Positions 1-11,664 of a stretch of DNA of 64,000 nt are shown here, piece by piece. The stretch is from contig OY821744.1 in the NCBI GenBank assembly GCA_963682055.1, forward strand, positions 32,278,967 through 32,342,966, given 5' to 3'. The stretch comes from Primula veris. Its lineage: Eukaryota; Streptophyta; Magnoliopsida; Ericales; Primulaceae. The position numbers were made by a program, and so were the translations under genes. A model generated the notes under the pieces. It searched no databases, was not told the origin of the DNA, and saw only the letters and a list, made by a program, of their open reading frames with translations. How positions within the stretch are numbered: position 1 is the stretch's first letter; every line of letters begins with the position of its first letter.

Positions 1-2642
1 TATTCAAACTCAGTTTTACTTTACTAGTAAAATGTGAATTTTTAAAAGAAGAATTCGAAAATTGAATAATGAATACTATACAGTATATACCAGTTGATCC
101 GCTTCATAAAATCCAAAGAAAGACCATCTTGTTTCTGTTGGTGTCAAAACCGGTTTCGGTATTGCATATATACTTTGATTCCAACATTTGTCATATTTGT
201 AATATCATGTTTGTAACGTCATGTTGACCATGTTTTGGATTTTTTCATATGTATTTTTTTTTCCTGTTTAAATTAACGTTTTATTTTATTTATAAAGTGT
301 TTGTTAAAAAAAATCTGTAAAATTTGACTTTTTATATATATTTTTTGCTATTTATTGTTTGTTTTGACAATTTATATTAAGATACTAATAAATACCCAAA
401 AAATATATAAAAAGTTAAATTTTATAGATTTTTTAAACAAACACTTTAAAAATAAAATAAAAAATTAATTTAAGAAAGAGAAAATCAATTTCTTTTTTAT
501 GAATACATATGGAAAAAACAAGTAGATAAACTTACAAATATAACAAATGCATAACTATAACAAGAATATAACTAATGGTGTAAAACTGTCGTTTCTATTT
601 GGAATTATATTTGATTGTAGCAATAGTTTTTGTTGGTGTGCTTAGTTGATAATTTTACTTTTATTATGCTAGACATGAAGACTTGTTTCATGACATTTAT
701 GTTTTGTTTTGATTTTAATAAAGTTTGGATTCTTTTGATTAAGGAAAAAAACCAGAATATAACTATATGGATTTAAAATGTTGCTATGTCACTTTTCAGT
801 GTTATCATTTCCGAGGTTATCCTTTTATATGAAAATAGCCAGAATAAAAAGTAAGAAAATGACAGATTACATTAAATTCGACGAATCCCCATCTTTCTCT
901 CTCTCTCTCTTACTCCGTACTACCTAAGAAAATCATATAATCGAATAAAGAATTTATGTTGACTAAACTTTTCTTTTTAACACGTAGTAGTGTATCTTCA
1001 TTGTCTTATAGTGGTACGACAGTGCATTGGAGTTTATTTGCAATATTGAGTCATATTGACAACTTGCCAGTTTCCACTGTCACATGTTTCATATAAACCC
1101 AAACCTCTAACCAAAAAATGATCATTAATACACACCTAGGAAACTGATAGATATATAGTATGACCAAAATCTTTTCATAAGGATTTAATTTGTTTAACAA
1201 TATTTTAAACCCAAAAAATTTATAGGAGAAAGTGAATCTATGGCAATTTAGTTGGTTATTGTAGTTATTATGTTTTCATTAATAATTCAAATACATAATA
1301 TATATCAAAGATGCTGTATAACATTATTATGTTTTAAAGTAACGGTGTACATGTTACTCTTGAATGTATTGTCATGTTCAATTACATAACACTAACATTA
1401 TAAGTGTCTATATACATAATGCTGGTCGATACCAAAACTCAGAAAACCAAGAAAAGTTACAACGACCATTGAAGTAAGTACTAAAATACAATAAAACGAT
1501 ACTTGTTGTATATGCATATATATTTAATTTTTATTCAGTCAAACCTACACATTAATCAATTTTAAGGGTTATACGTACACTCCTATTTCCTATGTAATTT
1601 TGTTCTCTATTCTCAATTTTATTCACTGTGTCATGAAAATTTCATAATCCAATACTTATAATGACGTCATTGTAACTGTCTTGGTGTATATTCAAGTGTA
1701 CCAGTAGAGCACAATATGCAAGGCGTAGTTAGTGTATTCGTAAATCTCACACCAACATTTACAATCAAGACACATACAAATATACACAATTAGTGATTAC
1801 AAAAATAAACGAAAGTGCTTGAGTATCCTCCGAAACTTCATATCACCCATCCGACACCCAATCCACTGCCGGAGTATGATCGAAGAGCTACGAGTTCCAC
1901 TGGTGTAAAAATTCAGCTGCCATAGCTAAACTAATTAAATATACAAAACGCTTTAGGATCCAACAAGTGGTTCGGCGGCATAATCTTCGATTTTCCTAGG
2001 GCGTAATATTGTGTAATTTGTTGGTATAACATTTGTTGGTTGATTGGCAATTAAATCATTTGTTGGTTAATCATTCTTGTTAATAAGTTATAACGGACCA
2101 ATCAATCTGAAAATTTCCCCTTTTAGTTTATTTTTGTGTGTTGTCAAAGGATAAATTAAGTAAAATGTGACGAGTTGTATAATGTCGTTATTTTAGAACT
2201 AAACTAGAAATATTACTAAAAGTAAGTGAGCTTTAAATTTCGTAACCTGCAGCATTGAATAAGCATGGAATTCTTAATCCATAAGTTCCTACTAGTTAAT
2301 AATGGATACTTCATGATTAGTAATCAAAACAATCAAACTAGCCTGAGGTGTAATCAAACTATAAATAATGATAAGTTAGTTTTAAATACACTCCTATATT
2401 TATCCTATAGAAACAAATATGCAGCAACATGATAAAAAGCTGTTTATTGTACGAAGAAAGAGAAGAAAAAACTCGTACAGTTGTCGGGGTCAGGCCAGCA
2501 ACAGTAGTGGTGCTGGTATTATTTGCATTTCATAAAAAAGATTCCCATCGTGATAAGCCCTACTAAGCTACACTTCATAATTTCTACCACCATTACTAAG
2601 AGTTGCCCTAAACACACACTCTCTCTCTAAATTTCTCACACT
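1..2642. other. Non-coding AT-rich DNA upstream of the first gene
   Basis: No convincing coding region on either strand. It contains a short palindromic element (listed separately), a CT-rich microsatellite near 896-910 and many poly-A/T tracts. The last 200 bases before 2668 are pyrimidine-rich and are probably the promoter and leader of the gene at 2668. Confidence 0.6.
267..473. mobile_element. MITE-like palindromic element
   Basis: The left arm (about 267-355) and the right arm (about 393-473) are imperfect reverse complements over roughly 80 bases: left TTTAAATTAACG...AAAGTGTTTGTT, right AACAAACACTTT...TTAATTTAA. The loop is about 40 bases. It has no coding capacity. The form fits a foldback or miniature inverted-repeat element; the superfamily is not clear and no sure target-site duplication is visible. 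Confidence 0.55.
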
Positions 2643-2650
2643 CTATATAA
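2643..2650 (+). promoter_or_regulatory. TATA box of the coiled-coil membrane protein gene
   Basis: CTATATAA lies behind a CT-rich leader-like tract (2620-2640), the usual look of a plant core promoter. Transcription would begin near 2675-2680, which is after the first ATG (2668). This favours the next in-frame ATG at 2704 as the real start. Confidence 0.45.
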
Positions 2651-2667
2651 TCATTCATCACAATTCG

Positions 2668-3704
2668 ATGCCTGCTGTTTGTCTGCATGGAGTATTTTCC
2701 AGGATGCGTAAGACACGAGCGATGCATCGCAGAGCTGAAGGAGTGAAGAAGAAGATGGTGGAACGGGTGAAGAAGATCTCCTCTACACCTCCTTCAGCGG
2801 AAGTAAATATATACGATATTTCTATTCATTACTTTATTTATTACTAGTAAAGAATAGTTCTTTTATTTTCTAGTGTTTTTGATCAGATGTGGGTTTTATG
2901 TTAAAAATTTACAATAGTGAACTGGATCGATTTGGGCAGAAAAACAATGTTTTGTTGTAGGGTTTTATTTCGTTCATAATTAATACTTAATAAATATGTT
3001 ATTATTATTTTGCGAATCTTAAGTCGGATGATTTATCAAAAAGACAGACAACTGAGTTATTTTGGAAATAAACCCAACAAGAGTACTTTGACAGATTTTC
3101 CTCTTAACCCAGCGTATAGTTATTTCTATCGCAAGGTGTCGGAACAGACTCTAGCGAAAGGCAATTACGAACATGTTTGTGAATTGTGAGAAGGAGTTTG
3201 CCTATCAGTTACATTGTTGTATTTATAAACATCTTATATTTTTTCGATAGTAAAAAAGTTGTGTTTTACTTTGTTTCTAATATGTTGTCTTTTCCTTTTG
3301 TTTATTTTAAGAACCAAGCACTTTTTGATCGGCTTACAAAATGGTGGTCAACCGAGTATTCTATTAGGGGGGCGACTATGCTTACATATGGGGCTGCCAT
3401 TCTTGGTGTTGGTGGTTTTTTTCTAGACCCGAGCAAAAGAATCCTAGATAAGGTTGAAAAAACAGAGGAAAAAATGAGAGATTTGGAAGTAATAAAAACC
3501 GGAATTGCTGAAGTAAGAAAGGAGGTTGCCAAAGTTCATGAATTGAAAGAAGAAGTAAAGTTTGCCGAAGTTCATGAATTGAAAGAAGAAGTGAAGTTTG
3601 CCGAAGTTCATGAATTGAAAGAAGAAGTGAAACACTTGAAGTATGCCGTCATTGCTCTTGCTGTCATAACCGGGTCACTTGTCATTTTAATTTCTAAAAA
3701 ATGA
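2668..3704 (+). CDS. Small coiled-coil membrane protein of unknown function, two exons
   Basis: Proposed model: exon 1 2668-2802, intron 2803-3311 (GTAAAT...TTTTAAG), exon 2 3312-3704. The phases join exactly (phase 0) to give 175 aa. The N-terminus is strongly basic (residues 12-40, rich in R and K). A hydrophobic segment lies at about 66-83 (MLTYGAAILGVGGFFL). Then comes a long charged heptad-like helix (about 85-153), including nearly three tandem copies of a 12-residue unit KFAEVHELKEEV. The protein ends in a hydrophobic C-terminal anchor at 156-175 finishing in SKK. The likely topology is a coiled-coil protein held in an organelle or ER membrane by one or two segments. Met13 (2704) fits the TATA position better than Met1. 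I do not recognise the family. The intron is inferred from splice consensus; exon 2 is better supported than exon 1. Confidence 0.6.
3532..3640 (+). repeat. Coding 36-bp tandem repeat, about 2.9 copies
   Basis: The unit AAGTTCATGAATTGAAAGAA plus 16 more bases is repeated with only one or two substitutions. It keeps the reading frame (12 codons) and lengthens the coiled coil of the gene at 2668-3704. Confidence 0.85.
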
Positions 3705-3928
3705 CATAAAACTCTGTTTATTTAATTATTTCATGTGACTTAATTATGATCTTAGTGAGTTTATGTATCAAACTATGTCCACTCACATTTGTTTTGTTAT
3801 GAAATGACTGCGTTTATCTTATCTTTCTTATTGACCCGTATCGTTTTGTACCCGTACACGTATAGGTGATTCCTAGATTATTACTTAAATAAAGAGGCAG
3901 TTCATGAACTGCCTTCCCACTTATGGTT

Positions 3929-5183
3929 TTAATTGAGGTCCGAATCACATTTCTTGCAGTATAATAGAAAGTAGACATGTGATTTATAAATCATATAAGA
4001 AACTTGAACCAGTAAATTCAAGCTATTCAGTAAAAGATGGAAAAAACAGTGTTTCTGGGGAGGGTTAGTTCTGGTTCGAAAGAGATGCATGAGAGCATGC
4101 CGTCTGAACTTCATAAGGATTTCCGCTGACAAGATCTCCAATTTCTCGAATCCTAACTGTCTCTTCACACTTCACCGACTCCGAGTTAATCCTTAAAACC
4201 TATTTTTGCAAGGCTTGCACCCCAACGTCAACAGATACCACCTCATCCTTCTTAATCCTCGAAAACGGCATACAATGTTTTAAAATCTGGATAAGTTGGC
4301 CTCTTGGCCAATTGAACTTTTCTGCAATGCCTGTATAATCTCTTGACCGGTGCAAAAGTGATAGTCACAGTGTCGAATTTGTTCCTCAATATTCTCCAAC
4401 AACGCATATTAGCCCGACCATCGGTAAGCTCTGAAGAGTGGCAACATTTACTTTTCCCTTTTTTACCCCCGAAATTTTATTTGAAGGAGCTTCCTCATTA
4501 TCAGGATAGAACCCTACATGTAGTAATTCGCCTTTTTTGAGAGTCAGATCCGGTAATTACTTTCAGGCCAACCCGCCTTGATAACAAACCTGTTTTTCTT
4601 CATGGGATCTCTCTATAAATATTCCGCATAGTGTTGACATATACGTGTTAGAAGTCTTGTTTGGATAATCCATAAACTGCCACAATAAGTCGCGGCTCAT
4701 CCCAAATGAGCCACAAGTGAACCGATACTCATCACGAGCAGCTTGCAAAATCATTATCATAAAAACTAGTTTTCAAAGCTTCCCTAAAAAGATACTCGTT
4801 GTAATTCTTTTCCGTCATTTTCATCGCAATGCTCATCTCATTGTTAAATACACAATCAGCGTGAGAGGTGGGGGCTTTCACAGAGAATCCACTGCCGAAA
4901 TAATTTCTTACGTACATGATATTTCCTTCGTAAGCTTTAAAATTGCAGCATAAGCCTTTTCAAAAACAAACTTAGCATCATCCATGCCATTACCAGTATC
5001 AGCTAAGGAGACACGTGTTGCATCGGCTAAAATTTCTTCAATAGCCAGTCGTAGGGTCCGGAAATTTCCTGTGGATTTAGATACTTTTTTTGGAATTGAA
5101 CATAATGTAACCATTGCATCTAAAGCCTTTAGGCCAATGGTGTATTGGTAGAAGAGATGTGTGGATGAATGGAAAAGGGACAT
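3929..5183 (-). pseudogene. Decayed minus-strand coding region with a GHKL-ATPase-like motif
   Basis: Successive protein-like stretches lie in different minus-strand frames: 5183-4908, 4917-4732, 4760-4563, about 4490-4205, and 4180-4060. The first holds an acidic-helix stretch followed by [11 protein letters not shown], which resembles the DxGxGM box of GHKL ATPases (Hsp90, MutL, MORC and SMC-hinge GMI1 types). Later pieces look coding (for example FNWPRGQLIQILKHCMPFSR and VKCEETVRIREIGDLVSGNP) but are separated by stops and frameshifts. Some breaks may be introns; not all can be. I cannot name the gene. The GHKL reading rests on one motif and is weak. Confidence 0.4.
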
Positions 5184-6219
5184 CAGATTATATGGATAGG
5201 ATAATCTATAGATGCTACTATTATCTAGAATCTAAGATGTTAGAGCGAACCATTATTTCAAGGACCAAAACTAAAGCATTTTTGCCACCGCAGTTTTCAC
5301 GAAATAAACTATAGAATTTAAATAAAAGGAGAAAATGTAGAAGACATTAAGAATAACCAGAGCATACTGATAGAATCTCAACACAAAAAGGTTAAGGTGA
5401 AACCTGATCCTTGAGCTACTCTCAGTATTAAAAGAAAAAAGAGAATGGAATAATATTCCCATGCGTGTGTGAATGCCTTAAAACTAAGATTCTCACTCGT
5501 TCACATAATCATTTGGTGAAATAAGGGATACTTTCTCAATTCTCAATATCGGGAAAAAAAAATAGTCATAAGGATGCGAGAAATGCAACTTTAACCTTAC
5601 TTGTAAGAAACTCGCTACTACATTGTTGAATAGTTTTTGAACAACTTGCAGATCTCGACTAAAAAGAGACTTGTAAAATTAATCTGATGTAAGACATTAC
5701 CAATTATTGTAAAGAAAGCATAGTTACAGAAATCACAACAATTTGTTTCAAAAGAGAAACACATTGTTCTTGAGAGTTTCACGTTTCAATTACTAATTCA
5801 CATGAAAATCTGCACCAATAACCAAAAACACGAGAGATTGCCATGCCGTGATAAACATGTATATTTCGGATACGGTTTCTCAATATTTCTTTTTAGACAC
5901 TAAAGTTAAGCGTTCTTTAAAAAGAAAATAAGTTGAATTCAAAGGGAGAAAAACGGTTGAATTCTACAATTTCTGACTATTATGCAGGGGAAAATGACTT
6001 GATATCTTACAACCAAATGCACGAACTACCCGAACAAAAACACTCTCAAAATATAAACAGTCAAGCTGCTATCAATTACGCAATCAGTCTCATACATTTT
6101 TTTTATTCCAAGTTAACGTCGTCAAATAACAAAGATTTGCAACTCAAACCCACACGACATTAACAAACTATTCAAAATATAGCACAACAACAAAGTCTAA
6201 TTAGAGCATTCTTTGATCA
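5184..6219. other. No supported gene
   Basis: AT-rich sequence. The 76-codon plus-strand frame at 5933-6163 has no domain-like content and no supporting splice or promoter signals, so I treat it as chance. Confidence 0.5.
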
Positions 6220-6548
6220 TCATCTGAAACATTTTTTCTTGTTTTTGTGTAGTAATTGGTCATTGTTATTGTTCTCTCCCCCACACTGGGCCCGTCTTTT
6301 TCGCCAATTTCTCTTGAAGAGCCCTTGCATCCCTATTCAAGACACACAAATACAGTCATGCTCAATTTAAGAAATACGTAAATATAAACACTGGGAAAAA
6401 CTAAAGAAAATAAAGTTTACCTTTCTCGTCTTTGTTCGGGCGTTAGTCCATCGTCTTTTGTTTGCTTCGACTTGTTACCAGCTCTAGCTTGAGCCCTTTT
6501 TCTATCTTGGGTCTCTCTGATTACCACATTTCGCTTAATTAAGGTCAT
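6220..6548 (-). pseudogene. SERF/4F5-family small EDRK-rich factor, probably damaged at its N-terminus
   Basis: Minus-strand exons 6548-6421 and 6331-6220, with intron 6420-6332 (GTAAAC...GAATAG), join in phase to 79 aa. The core KRAQARAG...DDGLTPEQRRERDARALQEKLAK is the signature of the plant SERF (4F5) family of small, basic, disordered proteins. The C-terminal half continues in family style (RRAQCGGENNNN). The N-terminus is wrong for the family: GGTAATCAGAGAG, which would encode the expected GNQR, is out of frame with the rest by one base, and a usable upstream acceptor is replaced by TG. Either translation starts at the ATG at 6548 with a novel N-terminus, or this is a recently broken copy. 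The second reading seems likelier. Confidence 0.65.
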
Positions 6549-7028
6549 CAAACAAATAATCAAACAGTGGATTTTAAAACAATTGAAAAACCTAATACTT
6601 TTTTTTTTAAATCGAGACGGTCACATTGTGATACAACGATATGAGACCTCCAACAATACGTTATTGCTCCGCATTAAGTCTCGGGTGACAGGCTAGTGTT
6701 TGGTTTGTTAGCTTTAAAAAAACTACGTACCTTTCAGGTCAAAAATCTTTAAAGCATAGAAGCTAGGAATTTGGTGTGTTTAATTTTAGATTTTTCACAT
6801 AAATGTTGCCTGACATGGAAATTTCTAATAAAATTTGTTTGTACATTTACAAGCGATCATAAGCTAAAATAAAGTTAAAAACAACGTATCAATGAACATA
6901 GGTTATAATTCACGTAAAATTTGTCTCATTGCTTCTTTTAAGCTCTATTTTTTACCGAAAAATCCGACGCCAAGCGTACATAACAGAATAAAAATAGAAT
7001 ACTAATTACTAAACACTAAGTTATTTTC

Positions 7029-7389
7029 TTACAAAACAAACACACACTGAATTTGATAATATAACCACAATAATAAGAATAACAATAATAATAAAAAAAA
7101 AAGAATAAAAAATAGACGGAATTTTAGAGCTGAATCCCATCGTAAGGCGGTGATACGTTTGTGTAAAGCTTCAAGACCAGTCCTCGGCAACAGCTTCTTC
7201 GTATTATTTCCTCTTTTCTTCTCAATCACAGCCTTTGTAGCCTTTCTTTTCAGTATTGTAGATATAGCTCTTTGTGAGGCTACTTTTTCGTTCCGCTTTT
7301 GTTTCTCTGTAACTGTCCAGGTGACCGGTTCAACCGCGTAGGTGAAATTATTTAGCTCATCTCGTTTCCGTGGTGAAATTATGCATTAG
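7029..7389 (-). pseudogene. Basic coding remnant of unknown identity
   Basis: On the minus strand a frame stays open for about 120 codons, from roughly 7389 down to 7029. Its first 90 codons look coding: basic and helix-prone, with stretches such as VTEKQKRNEKVASQRAISTI and KKLLPRTGLEALHKRI. It has no early Met; the first is at 7229. It then runs into a low-complexity ATT/AAT tract, which suggests an intron or decay. It lies just upstream of the SERF-like locus on the same strand, but no splice path joins them. I do not recognise the family. Confidence 0.3.
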
Positions 7390-7392
7390 GAA

Positions 7393-9281
7393 TTTAGGAT
7401 AGAATTTTAGTATTTTATATATTTATGAATTAGATTACAATATAACACTACATAGAGCTATTAAATGTAGTTCCACTGTAACCATTTCGGTTCACCATTT
7501 CGGTTCACACTGTAACTACATATTTATTTATTTTAGTGATTTTGTAACCAAACTATATATTTATATTTTAAGTATCTCAATTACATGTTTCCGATTAGTA
7601 ACTTCCGTCAATTTTTATGCTCCGTCTAAATTATTACCTTCCGTTATTTTTTATAATGAAAAGTTATTGTTTAACCAAAATACTCCTGTTTTAATTATGT
7701 TATTACATAATACATACGTATCGGTTTTGAGTCCATATGATCTGTGTGCACGCACCGGGTCCAAAAGGCTCAAATATTAAGAAGGGTATATATATTTATA
7801 TACGTAACATTGTATTAATATAGATATATTTATTACTCTTTTAACATAAGATGACGTGAGCTGTTGAAGTTGTCAAATAGTTTTATTTTAACGAACATGC
7901 ATCAAGTGTTCGAGCCTCATTGTTCTAATACTAATAATATTTTTGGGCTATCAAGTTCATTTTTACACTATAGTTTCACAATTTCAAGCAATGTACTATT
8001 TGGTATGTATATGATAAATTGTTATATAAAAAGTTTTCAATTTTGAAAAATTTATAAACTTTGTTAAATGGTTAAATGTAATTGCAAAAACTTAATCTAT
8101 GATAAAAAATTTCTTATGCTAATTTAACCTTATCATTTATTTTGTTGTGTAATAAACGATGCGAAATGTTTAATGATTTGATCTACTCCTAATAATTAAA
8201 AAAGTTAGAAGTCGATAATATATGTTGGCATGAGATAATAACAAACAAAAATTATAAAAGTTATCATAATATATCGGCGTATGCTCATATGTATCAGTAC
8301 TAAAGCTTATTTTGATTATTGTCCTTGAAAATTCATTTATTTACAAAGTAGATTTTTTCGAACAAATATTTCGGTTACTATATTTTTTGTTTACACATAG
8401 CGCCAAAAAAACCTTAGAACCGGTCCTATATACATAGATACGAACTTATACTTGCATACATACATACATACATACATACATACATACATAAATACATACA
8501 CCCCATCGGAGGAACAACACCGCTTCCACCACCACCTTCGCCACCACTACAACGACGGTCTCTCTCATATTGAATTACCATTTACCCAACATATGACTAC
8601 TCCTATGAAATAAATAAGAGGAGGGATTTTCCTCCCCTCCTCCGTTGCATCTCCTTGTCATTTGCGTGATAGATGCATCCACCGCCACCGCTCACAAAAC
8701 TCAACATTTAAAATATATCAATAAAATGTAATTAATAGTATAATAAACACTAAAAATTTGTAATTAATAGTATAATAAACACTAAAATTTATAACTTTAA
8801 TACAAAAAATGATGGAAAAGCTTTTTCTCCTTTATCAAAAGATATATCTATATTTGTGTATGTTATATATGTATCGTTGTATTGTATGTATGTATCGTTG
8901 TACTGTATGTATATTATTTTACTTTATTTCTTAGCTGATCCCACGATTTAAATTTTTAAAAAAAGACCATCATGCACCTGAATCTAGATGAAAACTGTTT
9001 GATGGCATCAGATTTTTCTATTAATTTCGACGGAAGGTATTGATTTGAAGTGAAACACGTAGTTGAGATAGTTAAAAAGAGAAATATATAGTTTGGGGTA
9101 TAAAATCGCTAAAAGCCAATAGATTAAGATACAAATATGCAAAAAACCCAAACCTATATCCCTCTATATTGCCAATTCGTTAGATTCATCTAATTGTTTG
9201 AAAATCTAGAATTGTTTTGTTAGGGATTGTATATGTGCACGCGGGGTGCAGTTATTAGTATTGCATATGCATACAGTTTAG
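7393..9281. other. Intergenic sequence with microsatellites
   Basis: No gene seen. It includes a (CATA)n microsatellite at 8455-8500, two direct 31-base copies of a TGTAATTAATAGTATAATAA-containing unit around 8728-8786, and a proline-codon-rich but frame-broken stretch near 8510-8700. Confidence 0.5.
8455..8500. repeat. (CATA)n microsatellite
   Basis: About eleven consecutive CATA units with one AATA variant near the right end. Confidence 0.9.
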
Positions 9282-9383
9282 TTTGAAATTGTGTACGACG
9301 CAGCAACATCGGTGATGTTGGTGCTGAAAGACTTCATCGATCGCAAATACGGAGCTCTGACAGCTGTCATTGTTGACCTTCAG
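9282..9383 (+). pseudogene. Orphan coding exon of an unidentified gene
   Basis: A 102-bp block flanked by an acceptor (TACAGTTTAG) and a donor (CAG/GTATTA) is open for 34 codons with phase 0 at both ends. It has strongly protein-like content, including SVMLVLKDFIDRKYG. No neighbouring exon was found on either side, so it is either one exon of a gene with very long introns or a captured or stranded exon. The family is not recognised. Confidence 0.35.
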
Positions 9384-10739
9384 GTATTAAAGGCCAGGTT
9401 TACGGAGAATGTAAGGGCGGGTTTTTGGAAAAGAGAGGGGTGGGGGAATGTTTATCAAATTCGAACAAAGATCTTCAAGAAGGATTGTGGCCTTTTCTTT
9501 TAAAAAAGTGTAAAATTGGAATAAAACCTTCAATTAGTTGCTTATGTAATCTAGACTACGAATAAAATTCTAGATTAGTTATTGATATCTAGATTAGAAG
9601 CTTGACCTATAACGAAAATTGAAGAGATATGTCAGTGCTGAAATTAAAGTTGTTCCGCAACTTTTTACTGAATAAATAAGCATACAGTTATTTCGTTCAC
9701 CGTTAGTCAGCTAGCATATCATACTATCCAGTAAAACAAAGAAAAGGGAGAATACTAGAAGCAAACATAACAACACCATTTATGTACTAAGTCGTAATAG
9801 ACGTATATAGTTTTATGTACAGAATTTCAAGCTTACTAATGCAAGGAAGTGATAGCTCTGTAATACTTTTCCTATCAATCGCTGCGAGCAGGAAAAGGTA
9901 ACAGAGAGTAGAAAATACTTTGACATTATTTGACAGAGGTGCAGTGCATACAACACCTTAGCTCAATACACCACATTAGCGTCACCTGACCTCTCAAGGA
10001 CGTAAAGCTTTTTAGCAATCCCATCACGGGATTCACTACAAATGGGGCGCTAACCCTATTTACAGTTACATTTAAATATCATCTTAATAAGAAAAGAGCT
10101 GCTTTAAAATATAATAAAAGAGAAAGAAATTGATGCAAAACCAAGTTTCAGGGGATTCTTAAGGGGCAAATGAAGATTACACCTTCAGTACAAGGGCGCT
10201 CATGGCCGGCCCTATGGGGGTGCTGGTAGGTCCGGCAAAACGACCAGCCACTCTCGTGGACAATTTTTTTATTCCACCAAAAATATTCAACATAAGTTTC
10301 TATACTTATAACTGCAAATTAAGTAACAAACTGATTCATTGTTACAGTGGTATCCTCCTAGACATGTGACTTGTGGTTTTAGGTTCAAGTCTTGGCCGTA
10401 GCAAATTTCCTTAAATTTTTATATTGCCAAGGTTTAGTGTTTATTACAGTGACACTCACCATTATTTCACTTATATAGCTTACAATACATGTTTTTTGTT
10501 ATAACTTGTCATAGCAATAGTAAACTAAAAGAAAAGGTTCTTGCTTTGATATTTTACGGGAAAAAAAATAAAACCAACATACTTGGGCCCGCCTGAGGGC
10601 GCTAAACCCTGAATAAAAATACATAAATAATAGTATATGTTACAATGCAGAACTAGTCCTACTCTCCTTACCATTAAGCTTACAGTTTTGCTACTCATAC
10701 CAAGTCTTAGATGACCCAGTTTTTCCAATCACAGTTAAC
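9384..10739. other. Intergenic, no supported gene
   Basis: AT-rich. A short stretch at 10340-10400 resembles a tRNA B box (GGTTCAAGTC) and could be a SINE end; nothing coding was seen. Confidence 0.45.
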
Positions 10740-11664
10740 TTATGCCTTATCTTGAGCTTCTCTCGCGAGCTTCACACGTTTGGCCTCATAGAACATCTCA
10801 ACCCTACAAGACTTAAATCCTTTAGCTGTTTTGATATAAAAATAACATGTTAAATCTTTTATGATGGTAATTATGCATAGTAAGTTAAGAACACACTGAA
10901 TTGTAGTGTAATAACAAAAAACCATAATCTTTCTCTGTGCTTGTACTTCGAAATCCCAACGAATCTGATGAATTGAAATTTATACCGTGCTACTATTCTA
11001 ACATATGCTTGTTACCACTGCTATTGTTCAAATTAACATTCTTCGGGCACATATAAAAGTTCCCGTTCTTAGTGTTTAATGCACATTAACTTCCTTTAAT
11101 TAATAAAAAATTATTCAATATTACTAATTTCGATTTTCAAATGTGAACTTGCTAGTAAGGTAGGCAATAATGGACTCAAACCACCAGAGCAAAATTGGTA
11201 TCAATCACCAGCACAATGTGAAAAATACTCGAAACTTGAATCACCACAAGATTCCTAATGTAGGTAGATATATCATATACAAATAGCAAAGAGTAAGCAA
11301 TGTCAAAATCAGAAAAGGAGAAAACCGTACCTGTCCATACCCCAAAAATAACACCTGTCAAAAGATAGAGCAAGGTAAAGATTACCATTTGAATAAAATG
11401 GAAGCATTGCATAAACAAACATTAAGGGAAATAGGAAGAGAACTTACCTCTCCATCGCGAAACATAATCCACCCAGATAGACTGTGTAGAAGGATACTTT
11501 ACCTATGGCCACAAACATATGATTTTTTTTTAGTATTAATGAATCCAAACAAGCACCAAATAAAAAACCTTAATAAACGAAGTAAATATTTTGTTTGATC
11601 TAAACGAAAACCAAATTCGAAAAACTAGTGAAAGGTCCTTACAGATTTTGGATGGAATTGACAT
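10740..11664 (-). CDS. Small spliced membrane-type protein, family copy 1 (54 aa)
   Basis: Proposed minus-strand coding exons: 11664-11643, 11502-11448, 11354-11331 and 10803-10740. All introns are GT-AG, and the summed coding length is 165 bp, giving 54 aa plus stop. The protein starts MSIPSKI, has a hydrophobic middle (FYTVYLGGLCFAMERCYFWG) and ends in a charged helix (EAKRVKLAREAQDKA). The same plan and exon order are seen in the gene at 55384-56307: GL motif, FWGM/LWGM, then an EA..K..EAQ.K tail. An internal acceptor in exon 2 (CTTCTACACAG) would give a 47-aa variant. A non-coding first exon is likely at 15278-15340. The single hydrophobic segment followed by a Lys/Glu-rich helix resembles small organelle-membrane subunits, but this is only an architectural resemblance. 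No family name is offered. Confidence 0.5.

Noticed and set aside
10330..10400. Possible tRNA gene
   Set aside because: A B-box-like GGTTCAAGTC is present but no cloverleaf can be drawn and no A box is convincing; at most a SINE fragment.
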